A stretch of 64,000 bases of DNA from Paenibacillus sonchi (GTDB taxonomy: Bacteria > Bacillota > Bacilli > Paenibacillales > Paenibacillaceae): the NCBI RefSeq assembly GCF_016772475.1, contig NZ_CP068595.1, positions 4,216,001-4,280,000 on the forward strand, read 5' to 3'. A program made the translations under genes and the position numbers. This document shows positions 46,341 through 57,570 of the stretch, piece by piece. How positions within the stretch are numbered: position 1 is the first letter of the stretch; every line of letters starts with the position of its first letter. Under the pieces are notes generated by a model that was given only the letters and a program-made list of their open reading frames with translations, ran no database searches and had not been told where the DNA came from.

Positions 46341-47540
46341 ATGGATGAAAAACTGAGGATTGAGAGCAGATTGGCGCAGATAGGTTCACAGGAGGACCCG
46401 GCTACGGGGGCAATTAATTATCCGATTTACAATGCGACGGCATTCCGTCATCCCAGACTTGGGCAGAGCACGGGGTTTGATTACATCCGTACGAAGAATC
46501 CTACCCGCTCGGTGCTGGAAGAAGCTGTGGCAGAGCTTGAGTCCGGGGATGCTGCCTTTGCCTGCAGCTCCGGGATGGCTGCGCTGACAACCGTGTTTGC
46601 CTTATTTGGACAAGGGGATCATTTAGTGGTTTCGCTGGACCTGTACGGCGGGACCTACCGTCTGCTTGAACGGATTCTCTCCAAATACGGCATAAGCGCC
46701 TCTTATGTGGATACGAACGATCTGGACGGCCTGGAGGCTTCACGGCGTCCGAATACCAAAGCTGTTTTTATCGAAACGCCTACCAATCCGCTGATGATGA
46801 TTACGGATATAGAAGCTGTATGTACGTGGTCCCGCCGCCATGGACTGCTTACCATTGTGGACAATACGCTGCTGACGCCTTTTTTCCAGCGGCCGCTGGA
46901 GCTGGGGGCGGATATCATCGTCCATAGCGCGACCAAATACTTGGGAGGGCATAACGATGTGCTTGCCGGACTGATCGTAACCAAAGGCACCGAGCTGTCT
47001 GCGGAAATGGCCATTCTGCACAATTCCCTGGGCGCAGTGCTTGCGCCGAATGACAGCTACCAGCTGATGAAGGGCATGAAGACACTCGCACTGCGCATGG
47101 AACGGCATGAGAGCAATGCGCTGGCGCTGGCCCGCTATCTGCTGGAGCATCCGGCAATCGCTGAGGTCTTCCATCCGGGGCTTCCTGACCATCCGGGGTA
47201 TGACATCCAGAAACACCAATCCTCGGGCAACACCGGAATCTTCTCCTTTAAGGTAAAAGATGCCAGATATGTCGAGCCGCTGCTGCGCCATATCCGCCTG
47301 ATTGCCTTCGCCGAAAGCCTCGGCGGAGTGGAGTCGCTGATGACCTATCCGGCGGTGCAGACCCATGCAGATATCCCGGTGGAGATCCGCGACGCTGTCG
47401 GTGTGGATGACCGCCTACTGCGCTTCTCCGTCGGGATTGAGCATGCGGATGATTTGATTGCCGATCTCGGACAGGCGCTGGAAGCAGCCCGGACCGAGCT
47501 GGAAGAGGCATCTGCCGGCACAGCATCTTCAGCAGAATAA
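46341..47540 (+). CDS. metI: Cystathionine gamma-synthase / O-acetylhomoserine thiolyase MetI
   Basis: 399 residues, Cys/Met-metabolism PLP family. ATAFRHPRLG, YIRTKNPTRSVLEEA, ACSSGMAALTTVF, the PLP lysine SATKYLGGHNDV and FAESLGGVESLMTYPAVQTH are all family motifs. It joins cysteine, or sulfide, to O-acyl-homoserine. Bacillus metI is similarly S-box regulated. The close position after metA marks one transcription unit, ending at the terminator 47552. Confidence 0.9.
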   Translation: MDEKLRIESRLAQIGSQEDPATGAINYPIYNATAFRHPRLGQSTGFDYIRTKNPTRSVLEEAVAELESGDAAFACSSGMAALTTVFALFGQGDHLVVSLDLYGGTYRLLERILSKYGISASYVDTNDLDGLEASRRPNTKAVFIETPTNPLMMITDIEAVCTWSRRHGLLTIVDNTLLTPFFQRPLELGADIIVHSATKYLGGHNDVLAGLIVTKGTELSAEMAILHNSLGAVLAPNDSYQLMKGMKTLALRMERHESNALALARYLLEHPAIAEVFHPGLPDHPGYDIQKHQSSGNTGIFSFKVKDARYVEPLLRHIRLIAFAESLGGVESLMTYPAVQTHADIPVEIRDAVGVDDRLLRFSVGIEHADDLIADLGQALEAARTELEEASAGTASSAE

Positions 47541-47551
47541 TAAGCTTAACC

Positions 47552-47580
47552 GCGGCGCCCACACGGGTGCCGCTGTTTTT
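47552..47580 (+). terminator. Rho-independent terminator after metI
   Basis: GCGGCGCCC and GGGTGCCGC stem-loop followed by TGTTTTTT. Confidence 0.88.
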
Positions 47581-47726
47581 TGACAACAAAGATATATCGG
47601 GGTCTCAGCAAAGGTTTCTCAAGGCGTCCGGATTGTGATACGATGGAGGAACGAGCTTATTCAAATGTTGTACAAATTTAATTCATCCATTTTATAGTAT
47701 AGGCGTAAAAAAGGAGGCTGCGAACG

Positions 47727-48863
47727 ATGAGCGCGATAGATCTGATTCTGGACAAAACGCTGAAGGGCGAACGGCTCGGGCTGGAGGATACGGTCCGGTT
47801 GTTCGAAAGCAACGAAATTGAAAAAATGGGCGCTGCCGCTGACATTATCATGAAACGCTGGCACCCCGACCCGCTGGCTACATTCGTTATTGGCCGCAAT
47901 ATCAACTATACGAATGTATGTGATGTGTACTGCCGTTTCTGTGCATTTTACCGCAGACCGGGCTCTGAGGAAGGATATGTGCTGCCCGACGAGACGATTT
48001 TTCAGAAAATCCAGGAAACCATCGATGTGAATGGTACAGAAATTCTCATGCAAGGCGGAACCAACCCCAATCTGCCATTTAGCTATTATACGGATTTACT
48101 GCGTGGAATTAAGCAGCGTTTCCCGGAGATCACCATGCATTCCTTCTCCCCTGCGGAGATTATGAAAATGGTCGAAGTATCCGGTTTGCCGCTGGAGCAG
48201 GTGGTCCGCGAGATTCACGCTGCAGGTCTGGATTCCCTTCCCGGGGGCGGTGCAGAAATTCTGGATGACCGGACCCGCCGCAAAATCAGCCGTCTCAAAG
48301 GCTCCTGGCGGGAATGGATGGATGTCATGCAGACCGCGCACAAGATCGGCATGAACACTACGGCGACCATGGTTATCGGCCTTGGCGAGAGCATGGAGGA
48401 GCGGGCGCTTCATCTGCTGCGGGTACGTGAGGCTCAGGATGAGTGCATCGCGAACAAATATGACTCCGAAGGGTTCCTGGCGTTTATCTCCTGGACCTTC
48501 CAGCCCGATAATACCAATCTGAAGCTGGACAGACAGACCCCGGAAGAATACCTTAAGACCGTGGCTATCAGCCGTCTGGTGCTGGACAACATCAAAAACT
48601 TCCAGTCCTCATGGGTTACGATGGGGCCGGAGGTCGGCAAGCTGTCCCTGCAGTATGGCTGCAATGATTTTGGCAGCACCATGATTGAAGAGAATGTAGT
48701 ATCCTCAGCGGGTGCAACCCATAAGGTCAACATCGAGTCGATCACCCAGATCATTCGTGAAGCAGGCAAAATCCCTGCGCAGCGCAACACGCGTTACGAT
48801 ATCCTGCGGGTGTTCGACGATGCAGATGCGAAGATTGACAATGATTTTGTAATGCAGAACTAA
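47727..48863 (+). CDS. mqnC: Cyclic dehypoxanthinyl futalosine synthase MqnC
   Basis: 378 residues of radical-SAM type. The CxxxCxxC motif is in TNVCDVYCRFCAFYRRPGS, and LMQGGTNPNLPFSYYTDL and GLDSLPGGGAEILDD are MqnC hallmarks. The enzyme acts in the futalosine route to menaquinone and is distinct from the chorismate-MenFDHCEB route. It is alone here; other mqn genes are not in the window. A good AAAGGAGG site precedes ATG 47727. Confusion with MqnE (same superfamily) is possible but the sequence order fits MqnC. Confidence 0.9.
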   Translation: MSAIDLILDKTLKGERLGLEDTVRLFESNEIEKMGAAADIIMKRWHPDPLATFVIGRNINYTNVCDVYCRFCAFYRRPGSEEGYVLPDETIFQKIQETIDVNGTEILMQGGTNPNLPFSYYTDLLRGIKQRFPEITMHSFSPAEIMKMVEVSGLPLEQVVREIHAAGLDSLPGGGAEILDDRTRRKISRLKGSWREWMDVMQTAHKIGMNTTATMVIGLGESMEERALHLLRVREAQDECIANKYDSEGFLAFISWTFQPDNTNLKLDRQTPEEYLKTVAISRLVLDNIKNFQSSWVTMGPEVGKLSLQYGCNDFGSTMIEENVVSSAGATHKVNIESITQIIREAGKIPAQRNTRYDILRVFDDADAKIDNDFVMQN

Positions 48864-48917
48864 TTATTTAATAAAATTCAAAAGATTCATCACTTTATGT
48901 GTGAGATTTTTTTGCGG

Positions 48918-48971
48918 AGTCTATCCTTGTGGAATTCCTCTATGGGAATTTACAAAGATAGACTTTTTTTT
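48918..48971 (+). terminator. Rho-independent terminator after mqnC
   Basis: AGTCTATC and GATAGACT pair around an internal AATTCC-TCTAT-GGGAATT hairpin, followed by a long T run (48964-48971). Confidence 0.88.
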
Positions 48972-49146
48972 GTGTTATGTAAATTTTTATAGGCATTTTA
49001 CCCAAAATTAACGGTTGAAATGTGATATTTTACACAACTATTACTTAGAGTTAATGCATTTTGCTAGATTCATAATTTTGGGTATGATACAATCTTGCGG
49101 TCAGCATAAGTAGGAATACGAAACATATGGGGAGGATATCTGACTT

Positions 49147-52100
49147 ATGGGAGAAAGAAGTTGGAACAAGCCGATAGCTTCGATATTGGCGACCACCGTT
49201 CTGGCAGCACAAGTGCTGGGCGGAGTTTTTGCAGTTCCGGTTTTGGGAGCAGGCAAGGCAGAAGCCGCAGGCGCTGAAACGGTTGATCCGGGAACTCCAG
49301 GGACAATTAATCTGCGTTTGATGAGCACCACGGATGTTCACACGAATGTGATGGGCTGGGATTATTTTAAGGACAATGCATCGTTAACAGTGGGGCTGGA
49401 CCGGACGGCGACTTTGGTAAAACAAGCTAAGGCAGAGCCGAAAGGAACATACAATCTTCTACTCGATAACGGCGATTTGATTCAAGGCACACCGCTTGGC
49501 ACATACATGTCGAAGCAGGCTGATCCGGAGGGCAAGCTGAACCAGATTCATCCGATGATTGCGGCTATGAATATTATGGGCTATGATGCGGCAACGCTTG
49601 GCAATCATGAATTTAACTATGGTCTGAATTATCTGGAGAGCGTAACATCTGCAACCTATGCTACTTACAGCCATTCTAATAATTTTCCGAAGTTCCCTTA
49701 TTTGAATGCAAACGTGTATGTGGATGACAAGGATAACAATCCTGAGAATGATGAGAACTATTTTACGCCATACAAGATTTTGGATAAAAAGGTCAAAGAC
49801 AGCAACGGAGTAGAGCAGACCATCAAGGTCGGTCTTCTTGGCTTGGTGACACCGCAGATCATGGACTGGGACAAAGCCAACCTGGAAGGCAAGGTCATCA
49901 CTAAAGACATTGCTGCGACAGCCAGCAAATTTGTTCCGCAAATGAAGGCTGAAGGTGCCGATGTTATCGTAGCTATGGCGCATACCGGTTTTGACGGGTC
50001 CGCTGTGGAAGGAGACTTCTCTGAAAATGACATTAATGCGCTCAGCAAGGTTGCAGGCATTGATGCCATTACGTTCTCCCATACCCATAAGGTATTCCCT
50101 GCGGCGGATGTGAAAGCACTGGATGCATCATTCAAGGATGCCGCTGGCAACGAGCTGCCCGGCATTGACAATGCCAAAGGCCAAATTAATGGCGTTCCCG
50201 CAGTTCAAGCCGGTTATGGCGGCGGGTATTTGGGCCTGATCGACCTTGCCATTAGTCCGGACCCGGCTAAGAGCGGGCATTGGAAGGTGGACAAATCCGC
50301 TTCCACTTCCTCGACACGTTCGATTTACAGAACCGAGAACAAAGTGAATATTTCCAATGTGGAACCGGACCCTGAGGTAGACGCGGCTGTTGCTGCCAAT
50401 CATCAGGCCACAATGAAGTACGTCAATGAAACGCTCGGCACAACAACCGTACCTATGAACAGCTTTTTTGCTCTGGTGCAGGATGATCCGACCGTTCAGA
50501 TCGTAACCTATGCCCAGAAGCGTTATGTCGAGAATCTGATTAATACAGATCCCTCTTTGGCCCAGTACAAGGGGAAGGCCATTCTTAGTGTAGGAGCACC
50601 CTTCAAGGCCGGACGCAACGGTCCGGAAGAGTATACGGAAATCGAAGCAGGACCATTGACCATTCGCAGTGCAAGTGACTTGTACCTCTACGATAATACG
50701 CTGAAAGCGGTCGAGGTCAGCGGCGCTACGGTAAAAGAATGGGTAGAGATGAGTGCGGGGGCATTCAACCGCATCGATCCGGCAGTTACTACGCCGCAGG
50801 AGCTGCTCAACTCCAAGTTCGCCGTATATAATTTCGACGTTATTGACGGAATTAAATATAAGATTGATGTGACCAAAAATGCAAAATACAAAACGGATGG
50901 AACGATTAATGACGGTTCTTCCAGCCGGATAACTTCCATTACTTATGACGGCAAACCGCTAGATATGAATCAGAAATTCATCGTGGTTACCAATAACTAC
51001 CGTGCGAGCGGCGGCGGTAACTTCCCTATCAAAGACGGCAAACTGATCATTGATACGCTGGAAGAAAACCGTCAGATTCTGATGGATTATATCAAGGAAG
51101 CAGGTACTGTGAATCAGCCTGCCGACAACAACTGGTCCATTGCGCCGATCAAAGGGGATGTCAAAGTAACCTTCACCTCTTCTCCGAAGGCTAAGAATGT
51201 ATTGCGCAAGGATGATAAAATTACGGATACCGGCACACAGAACGATAAAGGGTTTGAAATTTACAACCTCGATCTGAGCGGTGATGTTAAGGTTCATATT
51301 CTTGGAATCAATGACTTCCACGGCCAATTGGATACTACGTCTTTTGTAGGCGATAAGGCTGTGGGTACAGCTGCGATTCTGGCAACTTACCTGAAAACGG
51401 CACGCGCGCAATATGCGAACTCGCTGCTTGTCCACAATGGAGACTCTGTAGGAGCTTCAGCTCCGGTGTCCTCAATGGAGCGCGACAAACCGACGCTGGA
51501 ATGGATGAACCTGATGAAGTTCGATGTCGGAACTTTGGGCAACCATGAGTTTGACCAGGGCGTCGCAGCGCTGAAAGCACAAATTTATGGAGGTGTAGAT
51601 CCTGTTAAGACCACCATTACCCATGCACCTGTAAATTTTGATTATATTAATGCCAATGCAGTTGACAAAGATACCGGAAAACCAATTATCCAACCTTATA
51701 CCATCAAAGAAGTGGGCGGCGTTAAAATCGGATTTATCGGCGTCGTTACCAAAGCAACGCCAAGCAAGGTATCTCCGGCCGGTACAGCCGGAGTGAAATT
51801 CCTGAGCGCTGAGGAAGAGGTTGCGGCGATTGGCAAATATGCTGCAGAGCTTCAGAAGCAAGGCGTTGAAACGATTATTGTCCTTGCCCATGACCCGGCA
51901 ACCACCAAAGGGGATGTGACTACGGGCGAAGCCGCGGATTTGGCCAAGGCTCTTCCCGCCGATTCACCGGTTGATGTCATCGTGGCCGGCGACAATCATG
52001 CGCTTGCCAATGGTGTAGTGAACGGTAAGCTGATTGTTCAGGCTTATTCCTACGGCACAGCATTTGAAGACATCACACTGGTGATCGACTCGGAAACCAA

Positions 52101-53531
52101 GGATGTCAAAGCCAAATCCGCTACTGTAACCTCAACCTTCCAAAAAGGAGTGGAACCGGACGCTGAAACGGTGGCCTTGGTGAACAAGTACCTTAATCTT
52201 CATCCGGAGTTAACTCTACCAGTCGGCACCACAGACGGTTCGGTTACCCGTACGGATGCTTACAATAACGAAGCTCCTCTCGGCAACCTGATTGCCGACG
52301 CTATGCGCCAGGCTGATTTTAAAGATGGCAAAGGCAACAGCGCAGATTTCGCCTTCATGAATCCGGGCGGCATCCGCGCCGATCTTCCGAAAGGTAATGT
52401 AGCTTTTGGCGACCTGGCGAAAGTCCAGCCATTCGGCAACACGCTGGTGAAGCTGACGCTGACCGGTGAGCAGATCAAGACCCTGCTTCAGCAGCAATGG
52501 GGAACCAAAGCTGACGGAACGGCTGACACCAAAACCCTTCAGATCTCCGGTCTGAAATATACCGCAAATATGTACCTGCCGGTGGCTGACCGGATTGCCA
52601 GCCTGACCAAAACCGACGGAACGCCGATCAGCATGACACAAAGCTACACGGCAGTGGTCAATAACTTCATGGCTGCGGGCGGCGACAACTATAGTGTACT
52701 GACCAAAGCCAGTGAATCCCTGGCAGGTCCGATTGACCTGGATGTCTTCTATGATTACGTTAAGAATACGTTTAAGGGCGGCCCGATTACAGCCGCGATT
52801 GAAGGCCGGATTACGAATAATCTGACGGCTTCAACACCTGCTCCGGGTCAAGGCGGCGGAGGCGGAGGGGTACTGCCCCAACTGCAACGCCAAAACCTAC
52901 GGCTACGCCTGCACCGGCTGCAACGGCAACGCCTGCACCGGCCGCAACTGCAACTCCGGCTCCTACACCAACGCCTGTAATCACTTTTGGAGATTTGGGC
53001 AAAGTGGCTTGGGCTCAGGAGGCCATCAACGCTTTGGCGGCCAAGGGGATTATTAAAGGAATAGACGGCAAAAACTTTGCACCGAACAAAACAGTAACAC
53101 GCGCAGAATTTGTAACGATGCTTGTTCGTGCACTGGACCTTACTCCTTCAGGAGCAAGCACCAAATTCAGCGATGTGAAGCAAGGGGTATGGTATACCGA
53201 TGCGATTGCTGCTGCTGTTAACGCCGGTATTGTGAAAGGCTCCGGCAACGGCAAGTTCGAGCCGGGCCGAGAAGTGACCCGTGAAGAAATGGCGCTTATG
53301 ATCGCGGCTGCGCTTAAGGATCAATTGCAGTCCATCGACACAGCATCTGCACTTGCCGACTTTGGCGACAAGGCGAAGATCGCATCCTATGCTCAAGAGG
53401 CTGTAGCCCAGCTTACACAGCTTGGCATTGTCAACGGAGTAGATGGAAAGAAATTTGCGCCGAAGAACGATGCTACCCGTGCACAGGCAGCGGTCATCAT
53501 TTACCGTATGCTGGAGAAGAAAGCTTCCTAA
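49147..53531 (+). CDS. yfkN: SLH-anchored bifunctional 2',3'-cyclic nucleotide phosphodiesterase/5'-nucleotidase (apparent frameshift)
   Basis: About 1,461 residues. A signal peptide (1-37) is followed by two complete metallophosphatase plus nucleotidase-C modules: TTDVHTNVMGWDY, DNGDLIQGTPLG, LGNHEFNYG in the first, and INDFHGQLDT, HNGDSVGAS, LGNHEFDQG, MNPGGIRADLPKG in the second. Then come a Thr/Pro linker and three SLH repeats (KGIIKGIDGKNFAPNKTVTR and two more). The linker is out of frame, and one added G in the run 52867-52870 restores ATPKPTATPAPAATATP and the SLH part. The paired layout is that of Bacillus YfkN. It would recover phosphate and nucleosides at the cell surface. Confidence 0.88.
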
Positions 53532-53560
53532 GCTTTGAATCTGGCATGACTTAGTCATTC

Positions 53561-53607
53561 AAAAAAGAGCTCCGCCCATCGATTTTAGATGGCAGCGGAG
53601 CTCTTTT
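53561..53607. terminator. Bidirectional terminator
   Basis: AAAAAAGAGCTCCGC and GCGGAGCTCTTTT form a strong stem with A and T tracts on both sides, between the nucleotidase gene and the opposite small regulator gene. Confidence 0.9.
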
Positions 53608-53632
53608 GATGTTCAGGCAGGAGTAGAGTGCG

Positions 53633-53815
53633 TTATTTGACGGCAGCTTCCCACTTGCAGCGGATCGGGGAAACAATCGCATTTTCTTTTTTCAGCTCGG
53701 TGAATGCCTTGTCGATGGCTTTGCGTTCCAGACCGGACAGCTTTTCAACCTCGCCTGCGCTGAGCGGTGTTTCTGATGCTTTGATAATATCCAGTACTTG
53801 TTCCTTAACACTCAT
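53633..53815 (-). CDS. Small winged-helix regulator-like protein
   Basis: 60 residues from ATG 53815, after AAGGAAGTGG; an in-frame TTG at 53836 would add 7 residues. It is a single small winged-helix: VLDIIKASETPLSAGEVEKL, GLERKAIDKAFTELKKE, then the wing and a Trp near the end. Related small proteins occur in Paenibacillus without known role. Its partner or target is unknown. Confidence 0.65.
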   Translation of the reverse strand: MSVKEQVLDIIKASETPLSAGEVEKLSGLERKAIDKAFTELKKENAIVSPIRCKWEAAVK

Positions 53816-53976
53816 GTGTTCCACTTCCTTCTTCAATTAATAGTTTAGATTATGGCCTTGATAGATTCGTATTATAAAAGAAGAACGGTTAAAGTGCAGT
53901 GATTTTTATGTTTACATTCATATCCAAAAGTGATATCATAATTATATCAAATACATATCTTCTGGAGGTGCCTTTC

Positions 53977-54819
53977 ATGAAAGAAAAAACATTGCATCCG
54001 GTTAGCGGCTTTTTGGTTATTGCGCTTATTGCCATCTGTGTGGCAGGGGGGATTTATGGTGCAGCTTATGATTATGCTGCAGTTCCCGTAATCCTGTTCG
54101 TCTTAGCAGGTGTGCTTTGTACGAGTATTACGGTAGTACAGCCGAATAAGTCAGTCGTGGTTACCTTTTTTGGTAAATATGTCGGTACCATTGTCAACAG
54201 CGGACTTTTTGCCGTCATTCCGTTCAGTATCCGCAAGACCGTATCCCTGCGGGTGCGTAATTTCAACAGTGTGAAGCTGAAGGTAAATGATGTCGAGGGG
54301 AACCCGATTGAGATTGCTGCAGTTATCGTATTTAAGGTTGTCAATTCGGCCAAAGCGTTGTTTGATGTAGACAAATATATGGCTTTTGTAGAAATTCAGA
54401 GCGAGACCGCGCTGCGGCATGTGGCCAGCCGGTATCCTTACGACAATTTTAACGAGTCCGGGATGTCCCTGCGGGCGAATTCAGATGAAATCGCCAAGGA
54501 GCTGGCAGCGGAGCTGCAGGAGCGTCTTTCCTTATCCGGTGTTGAAGTCATTGAGGCGCGCCTGACGCATCTCGCGTATTCAACAGAAATCGCCAGCACC
54601 ATGCTGCAGCGCCAGCAGGCTTCTGCTATTCTGTCCGCACGGCAGATTATTGTGGAGGGTGCCGTCGGTATGGTGGATATGGCGATCCGCCAGCTGAAAG
54701 AGAGCGGTGTAGTAGAGCTTGATGAAGAACGCAAGGCGGCGATGATTAACAATCTGATGGTAGCGATTGTGTCCGAGCGCGGAGCGAGTCCGGTCATTAA
54801 CGCCGGCTCGTTATACTAA
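53977..54819 (+). CDS. SPFH/Band 7 domain protein
   Basis: 280 residues from ATG 53977, with GGAGGTG at good distance. Two N-terminal membrane segments are followed by the SPFH domain ([38 protein letters not shown]) and a C-terminal coiled-coil-like part ([40 protein letters not shown]). SPFH proteins form membrane microdomains and cages for proteases or stress systems. The coding pair with a ribbon-helix-helix gene, 12 bases downstream, recurs in Bacillales. Confidence 0.85.
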   Translation: MKEKTLHPVSGFLVIALIAICVAGGIYGAAYDYAAVPVILFVLAGVLCTSITVVQPNKSVVVTFFGKYVGTIVNSGLFAVIPFSIRKTVSLRVRNFNSVKLKVNDVEGNPIEIAAVIVFKVVNSAKALFDVDKYMAFVEIQSETALRHVASRYPYDNFNESGMSLRANSDEIAKELAAELQERLSLSGVEVIEARLTHLAYSTEIASTMLQRQQASAILSARQIIVEGAVGMVDMAIRQLKESGVVELDEERKAAMINNLMVAIVSERGASPVINAGSLY

Positions 54820-54831
54820 GGACGGTTCATC

Positions 54832-55002
54832 ATGGCGGCCAAGAAGAGCTTTCCGCTGCGGATCGATCCCGAACTGCACGAAGCGCTGGAACGGTGGGCG
54901 GGAGAAGAATTTCGCAGCGTAAACGGACATATCGAGTATTTGCTGCGTGAGGCTTTGAAGCGCGCAGGCCGCTTGCCTGAACGGAAACGCCGGGAAGAAT
55001 AG
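54832..55002 (+). CDS. Arc-like ribbon-helix-helix protein
   Basis: 56 residues. The N-terminal strand [17 protein letters not shown] and helices [20 protein letters not shown] fit a ribbon-helix-helix DNA-binding fold of the Arc/TraY class. It ends with a basic tail. It follows the SPFH gene by 12 bases and is probably cotranscribed. It would be a toxin-antitoxin style or membrane-linked regulator, but no toxin is next to it, and another reading is as an accessory for SPFH function. Confidence 0.7.
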   Translation: MAAKKSFPLRIDPELHEALERWAGEEFRSVNGHIEYLLREALKRAGRLPERKRREE

Positions 55003-55010
55003 AGTTGCGG

Positions 55011-55042
55011 GGCAGAAGGCAGCTTCTGCCCTGATTTTTTTT
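55011..55042 (+). terminator. Rho-independent terminator after the ribbon-helix-helix gene
   Basis: GGCAGAAG and CTTCTGCC stem-loop followed by a run of eight T residues. Confidence 0.88.
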
Positions 55043-55079
55043 GGCGGTGGTAATGCGGATGATAATTGAAGGGATTGAC

Positions 55080-55109
55080 TTGACGGAACGCCGGAGACAG
55101 AATTATAAT
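55080..55109 (+). promoter_or_regulatory. SigA promoter of the thrS leader
   Basis: TTGACG (55080-55085), an 18-base spacer and consensus TATAAT (55104-55109), just upstream of the T-box leader. Confidence 0.75.
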
Positions 55110-55114
55110 TACAC

Positions 55115-55408
55115 ATGATTCATGTTAACAGCGTTGACAAAGATAGGGATTGTTACTATAGGGCCGCTTCAGAGAGAGGGAACTTCAGGCTGCGATTTCC
55201 TCCGGTATCCGGTAACCGATCTACCCCTTTGTAGCTGCGGTTATGAACTCCAGGGTGCTGTCTGCGGACAGCCTGCAGGGGATAGTAAGAACCGCCGGTT
55301 CATGGCCGTTATTCCCATGCTGATGAAGGATTCTTGAAGGCTCGGAATCGAATTTGGGTGGAACCACGGGTGCAATCACTCGTCCCTTTGCGGGACGGGT
55401 GTTTTTTG
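55115..55408 (+). promoter_or_regulatory. T-box leader of thrS
   Basis: The conserved T-box sequence GGGTGGAACCACGGG (55356-55370) precedes a terminator ACTCGTCCC-TTTGC-GGGACGGGT plus TTTTTT. An upstream Stem-I region with GAGAGAGGGAAC is present. A threonine codon, perhaps ACC within GGTAACCGATC near 55211, could be the specifier. It would allow readthrough when tRNA-Thr is uncharged. Confidence 0.93.
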
Positions 55409-55492
55409 TATGTATTGATAGCCTAAGGAGCAGATGCTCACAAAACTAAGTGGATGCTTTCGATCCTCACAAAACTTTCAGGAGGAATAATC

Positions 55493-57430
55493 ATGTCGGT
55501 AAATATTAAGCTTCCGGACGGCTCGGTCCGGGAATACGCGGATGGCAGCAGCATTGACGATGTAGCGGCTTCGATCAGCAGCGGGCTCCGCAAGAATGCG
55601 GCAGCAGGCAAGCTGAACGGGGTTGTTGTAGACTTGGCAACGCCGCTGCAGGAAGGTGCGCTGGTGGAGATCGTGACCCTGGATTCGCCGGAAGGCCTCG
55701 AAGTGATGCGCCACAGTACTGCCCACTTGATGGCGCAGGCGGTACGGCGCCTGTTCGGAACCAAGGAGGTTAAGCTGGGGGTAGGCCCGGTAATCGAAGA
55801 CGGCTTCTACTATGATATGGATCTGGAGCACCCGCTGAATCCGGAGGATCTGCTGAAGATCGAGAAGGAAATGGAACGTATCGTATCCGAGAATCTGCCG
55901 ATTATCCGCAAAGAGGTCAGCCGGAAGGAAGCGCTGGAGCGTTTCGGCGAGCTGGGCGATCCGTACAAGCTGGAGCTGATCGAGGCGCTGCCTGAGGATA
56001 GCGTGATCACGATTTATGAACAGGGAGAGTTCTTTGACCTCTGCCGCGGTCCGCATGTCCCTTCCACAGCGAAGATCAAAGTGTTCAAGCTGATGAATGT
56101 AGCCGGAGCTTACTGGCGCGGCGACAGCAAGAACAAGATGCTTCAACGTGTATACGGAACAGCCTGGATCAAAAAAGCACAGCTCGATGAGCATCTGCGT
56201 CTGCTGGAGGAAGCCAAGAAACGCGACCACCGGAAGCTCGGCAAAGAGCTGGAAATCTTCACCTTCAACCAGCTGGTAGGCCAGGGTCTGCCGATCTGGC
56301 TGCCCAAAGGCGCAAAGCTGCGCAGTATTCTGGAACGTTATATCGTCGATTTGGAAGCCAGCCTTGGATATCAGCATGTATACACTCCGGTGCTTGGCAA
56401 CGTGGAGCTGTACAAAACTTCCGGGCACTGGGAGCATTACCAGGAAGATATGTTCCCCAAGATGACGATCGATACTGAAGAATTCGTCCTCCGCCCGATG
56501 AACTGCCCGCATCATATGATGATTTATAAAAGCTCGATGCACAGCTACCGCGATCTGCCGATCCGTATCGCTGAGCTTGGCACGATGCACCGCTATGAGA
56601 TGTCCGGCGCGTTGACAGGTCTGCACCGCGTGCGCTCCATGACGCTGAATGATTCCCATATCTTCTGCCGTCTGGACCAGATTAAGAGCGAGTTCACCCG
56701 TGTACTGGATCTGATCAAGCGGGTATACAGCGATTTCGGCATTCACGATTACCGTTTCCGCTTGTCCTACCGCGATCCGCAGGATACCGAGAAATATTTC
56801 CAGAACGATGAAATGTGGGAGACTGCACAGCGGATGCTGCGCGAAGTGGCTGAAGAAGCCGGCCTGCCGTTCTTTGAAGCGGACGGGGAAGCCGCGTTCT
56901 ACGGTCCGAAGCTGGACGTGCAGATCCGGACGGCGCTGGGCAAAGAAGAAACATTGTCCACCGTACAGATCGACTTCCTGCTTCCTGAGCGCTTTGAGCT
57001 GGAGTATGTCGGCGATGATGGCCAAAAGCACCGTCCGGTCGTACTTCACCGTGGTATCCTCGGTACCATGGAACGTTTTGTAGCCTTCCTGCTGGAGAAC
57101 TTTGCCGGTTCCCTGCCGCTCTGGCTGTCCCCTCAGCAGGTGAAGATCATTCCGGTATCCTCGGCATTTGATGATTACGCCAAGGATGTTGAAGCGAAGC
57201 TGCTGGCCAGCGGAATCCGGGCCGAAGTGGACCTGCGCAACGAGAAAATGGGCTACAAGATCCGGGAAGCACAGCTGGAGAAGCTGCCTTATATGTTCGT
57301 GGTCGGCGAAAACGAGATGAACGCGGGAAGCGTCTCAATCCGCAAACGCGGCGAAGGCGATATCGGTGCCCAGCCGCTGCAGGAAGTCATCGCCACATTG
57401 GTTAAGGAAGTTGCGGAGCGTGTAATCTAA
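55493..57430 (+). CDS. thrS: Threonyl-tRNA synthetase
   Basis: 645 residues from ATG 55493 after CAGGAGGAAT. The order is an N-terminal TGS domain, the editing domain with [15 protein letters not shown], class II motif 2 and 3 regions ([40 protein letters not shown]) and the anticodon-binding domain ([20 protein letters not shown]). It charges tRNA-Thr. It follows the T-box leader, so is threonine-responsive. Confidence 0.97.
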   Translation: MSVNIKLPDGSVREYADGSSIDDVAASISSGLRKNAAAGKLNGVVVDLATPLQEGALVEIVTLDSPEGLEVMRHSTAHLMAQAVRRLFGTKEVKLGVGPVIEDGFYYDMDLEHPLNPEDLLKIEKEMERIVSENLPIIRKEVSRKEALERFGELGDPYKLELIEALPEDSVITIYEQGEFFDLCRGPHVPSTAKIKVFKLMNVAGAYWRGDSKNKMLQRVYGTAWIKKAQLDEHLRLLEEAKKRDHRKLGKELEIFTFNQLVGQGLPIWLPKGAKLRSILERYIVDLEASLGYQHVYTPVLGNVELYKTSGHWEHYQEDMFPKMTIDTEEFVLRPMNCPHHMMIYKSSMHSYRDLPIRIAELGTMHRYEMSGALTGLHRVRSMTLNDSHIFCRLDQIKSEFTRVLDLIKRVYSDFGIHDYRFRLSYRDPQDTEKYFQNDEMWETAQRMLREVAEEAGLPFFEADGEAAFYGPKLDVQIRTALGKEETLSTVQIDFLLPERFELEYVGDDGQKHRPVVLHRGILGTMERFVAFLLENFAGSLPLWLSPQQVKIIPVSSAFDDYAKDVEAKLLASGIRAEVDLRNEKMGYKIREAQLEKLPYMFVVGENEMNAGSVSIRKRGEGDIGAQPLQEVIATLVKEVAERVI

Positions 57431-57570
57431 GCTGCTGCCGCAGATATCCTGATAGTGTTATTGCCATTTATAAGCCTCTGTCATATGCCCCCTGCGTCCG
57501 TAACCTTGCGGTTGCAGGTATAAAATTTTGTGAAACGGGAAACCTTCGCTAATAGGGGGAGGTTTAACTA

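Noticed and set aside
55478..57049. A 523-codon open frame on the strand opposite to thrS
   Set aside because: Mirror of strong codon bias in thrS; no ribosome site, no recognisable domain and repetitive composition.
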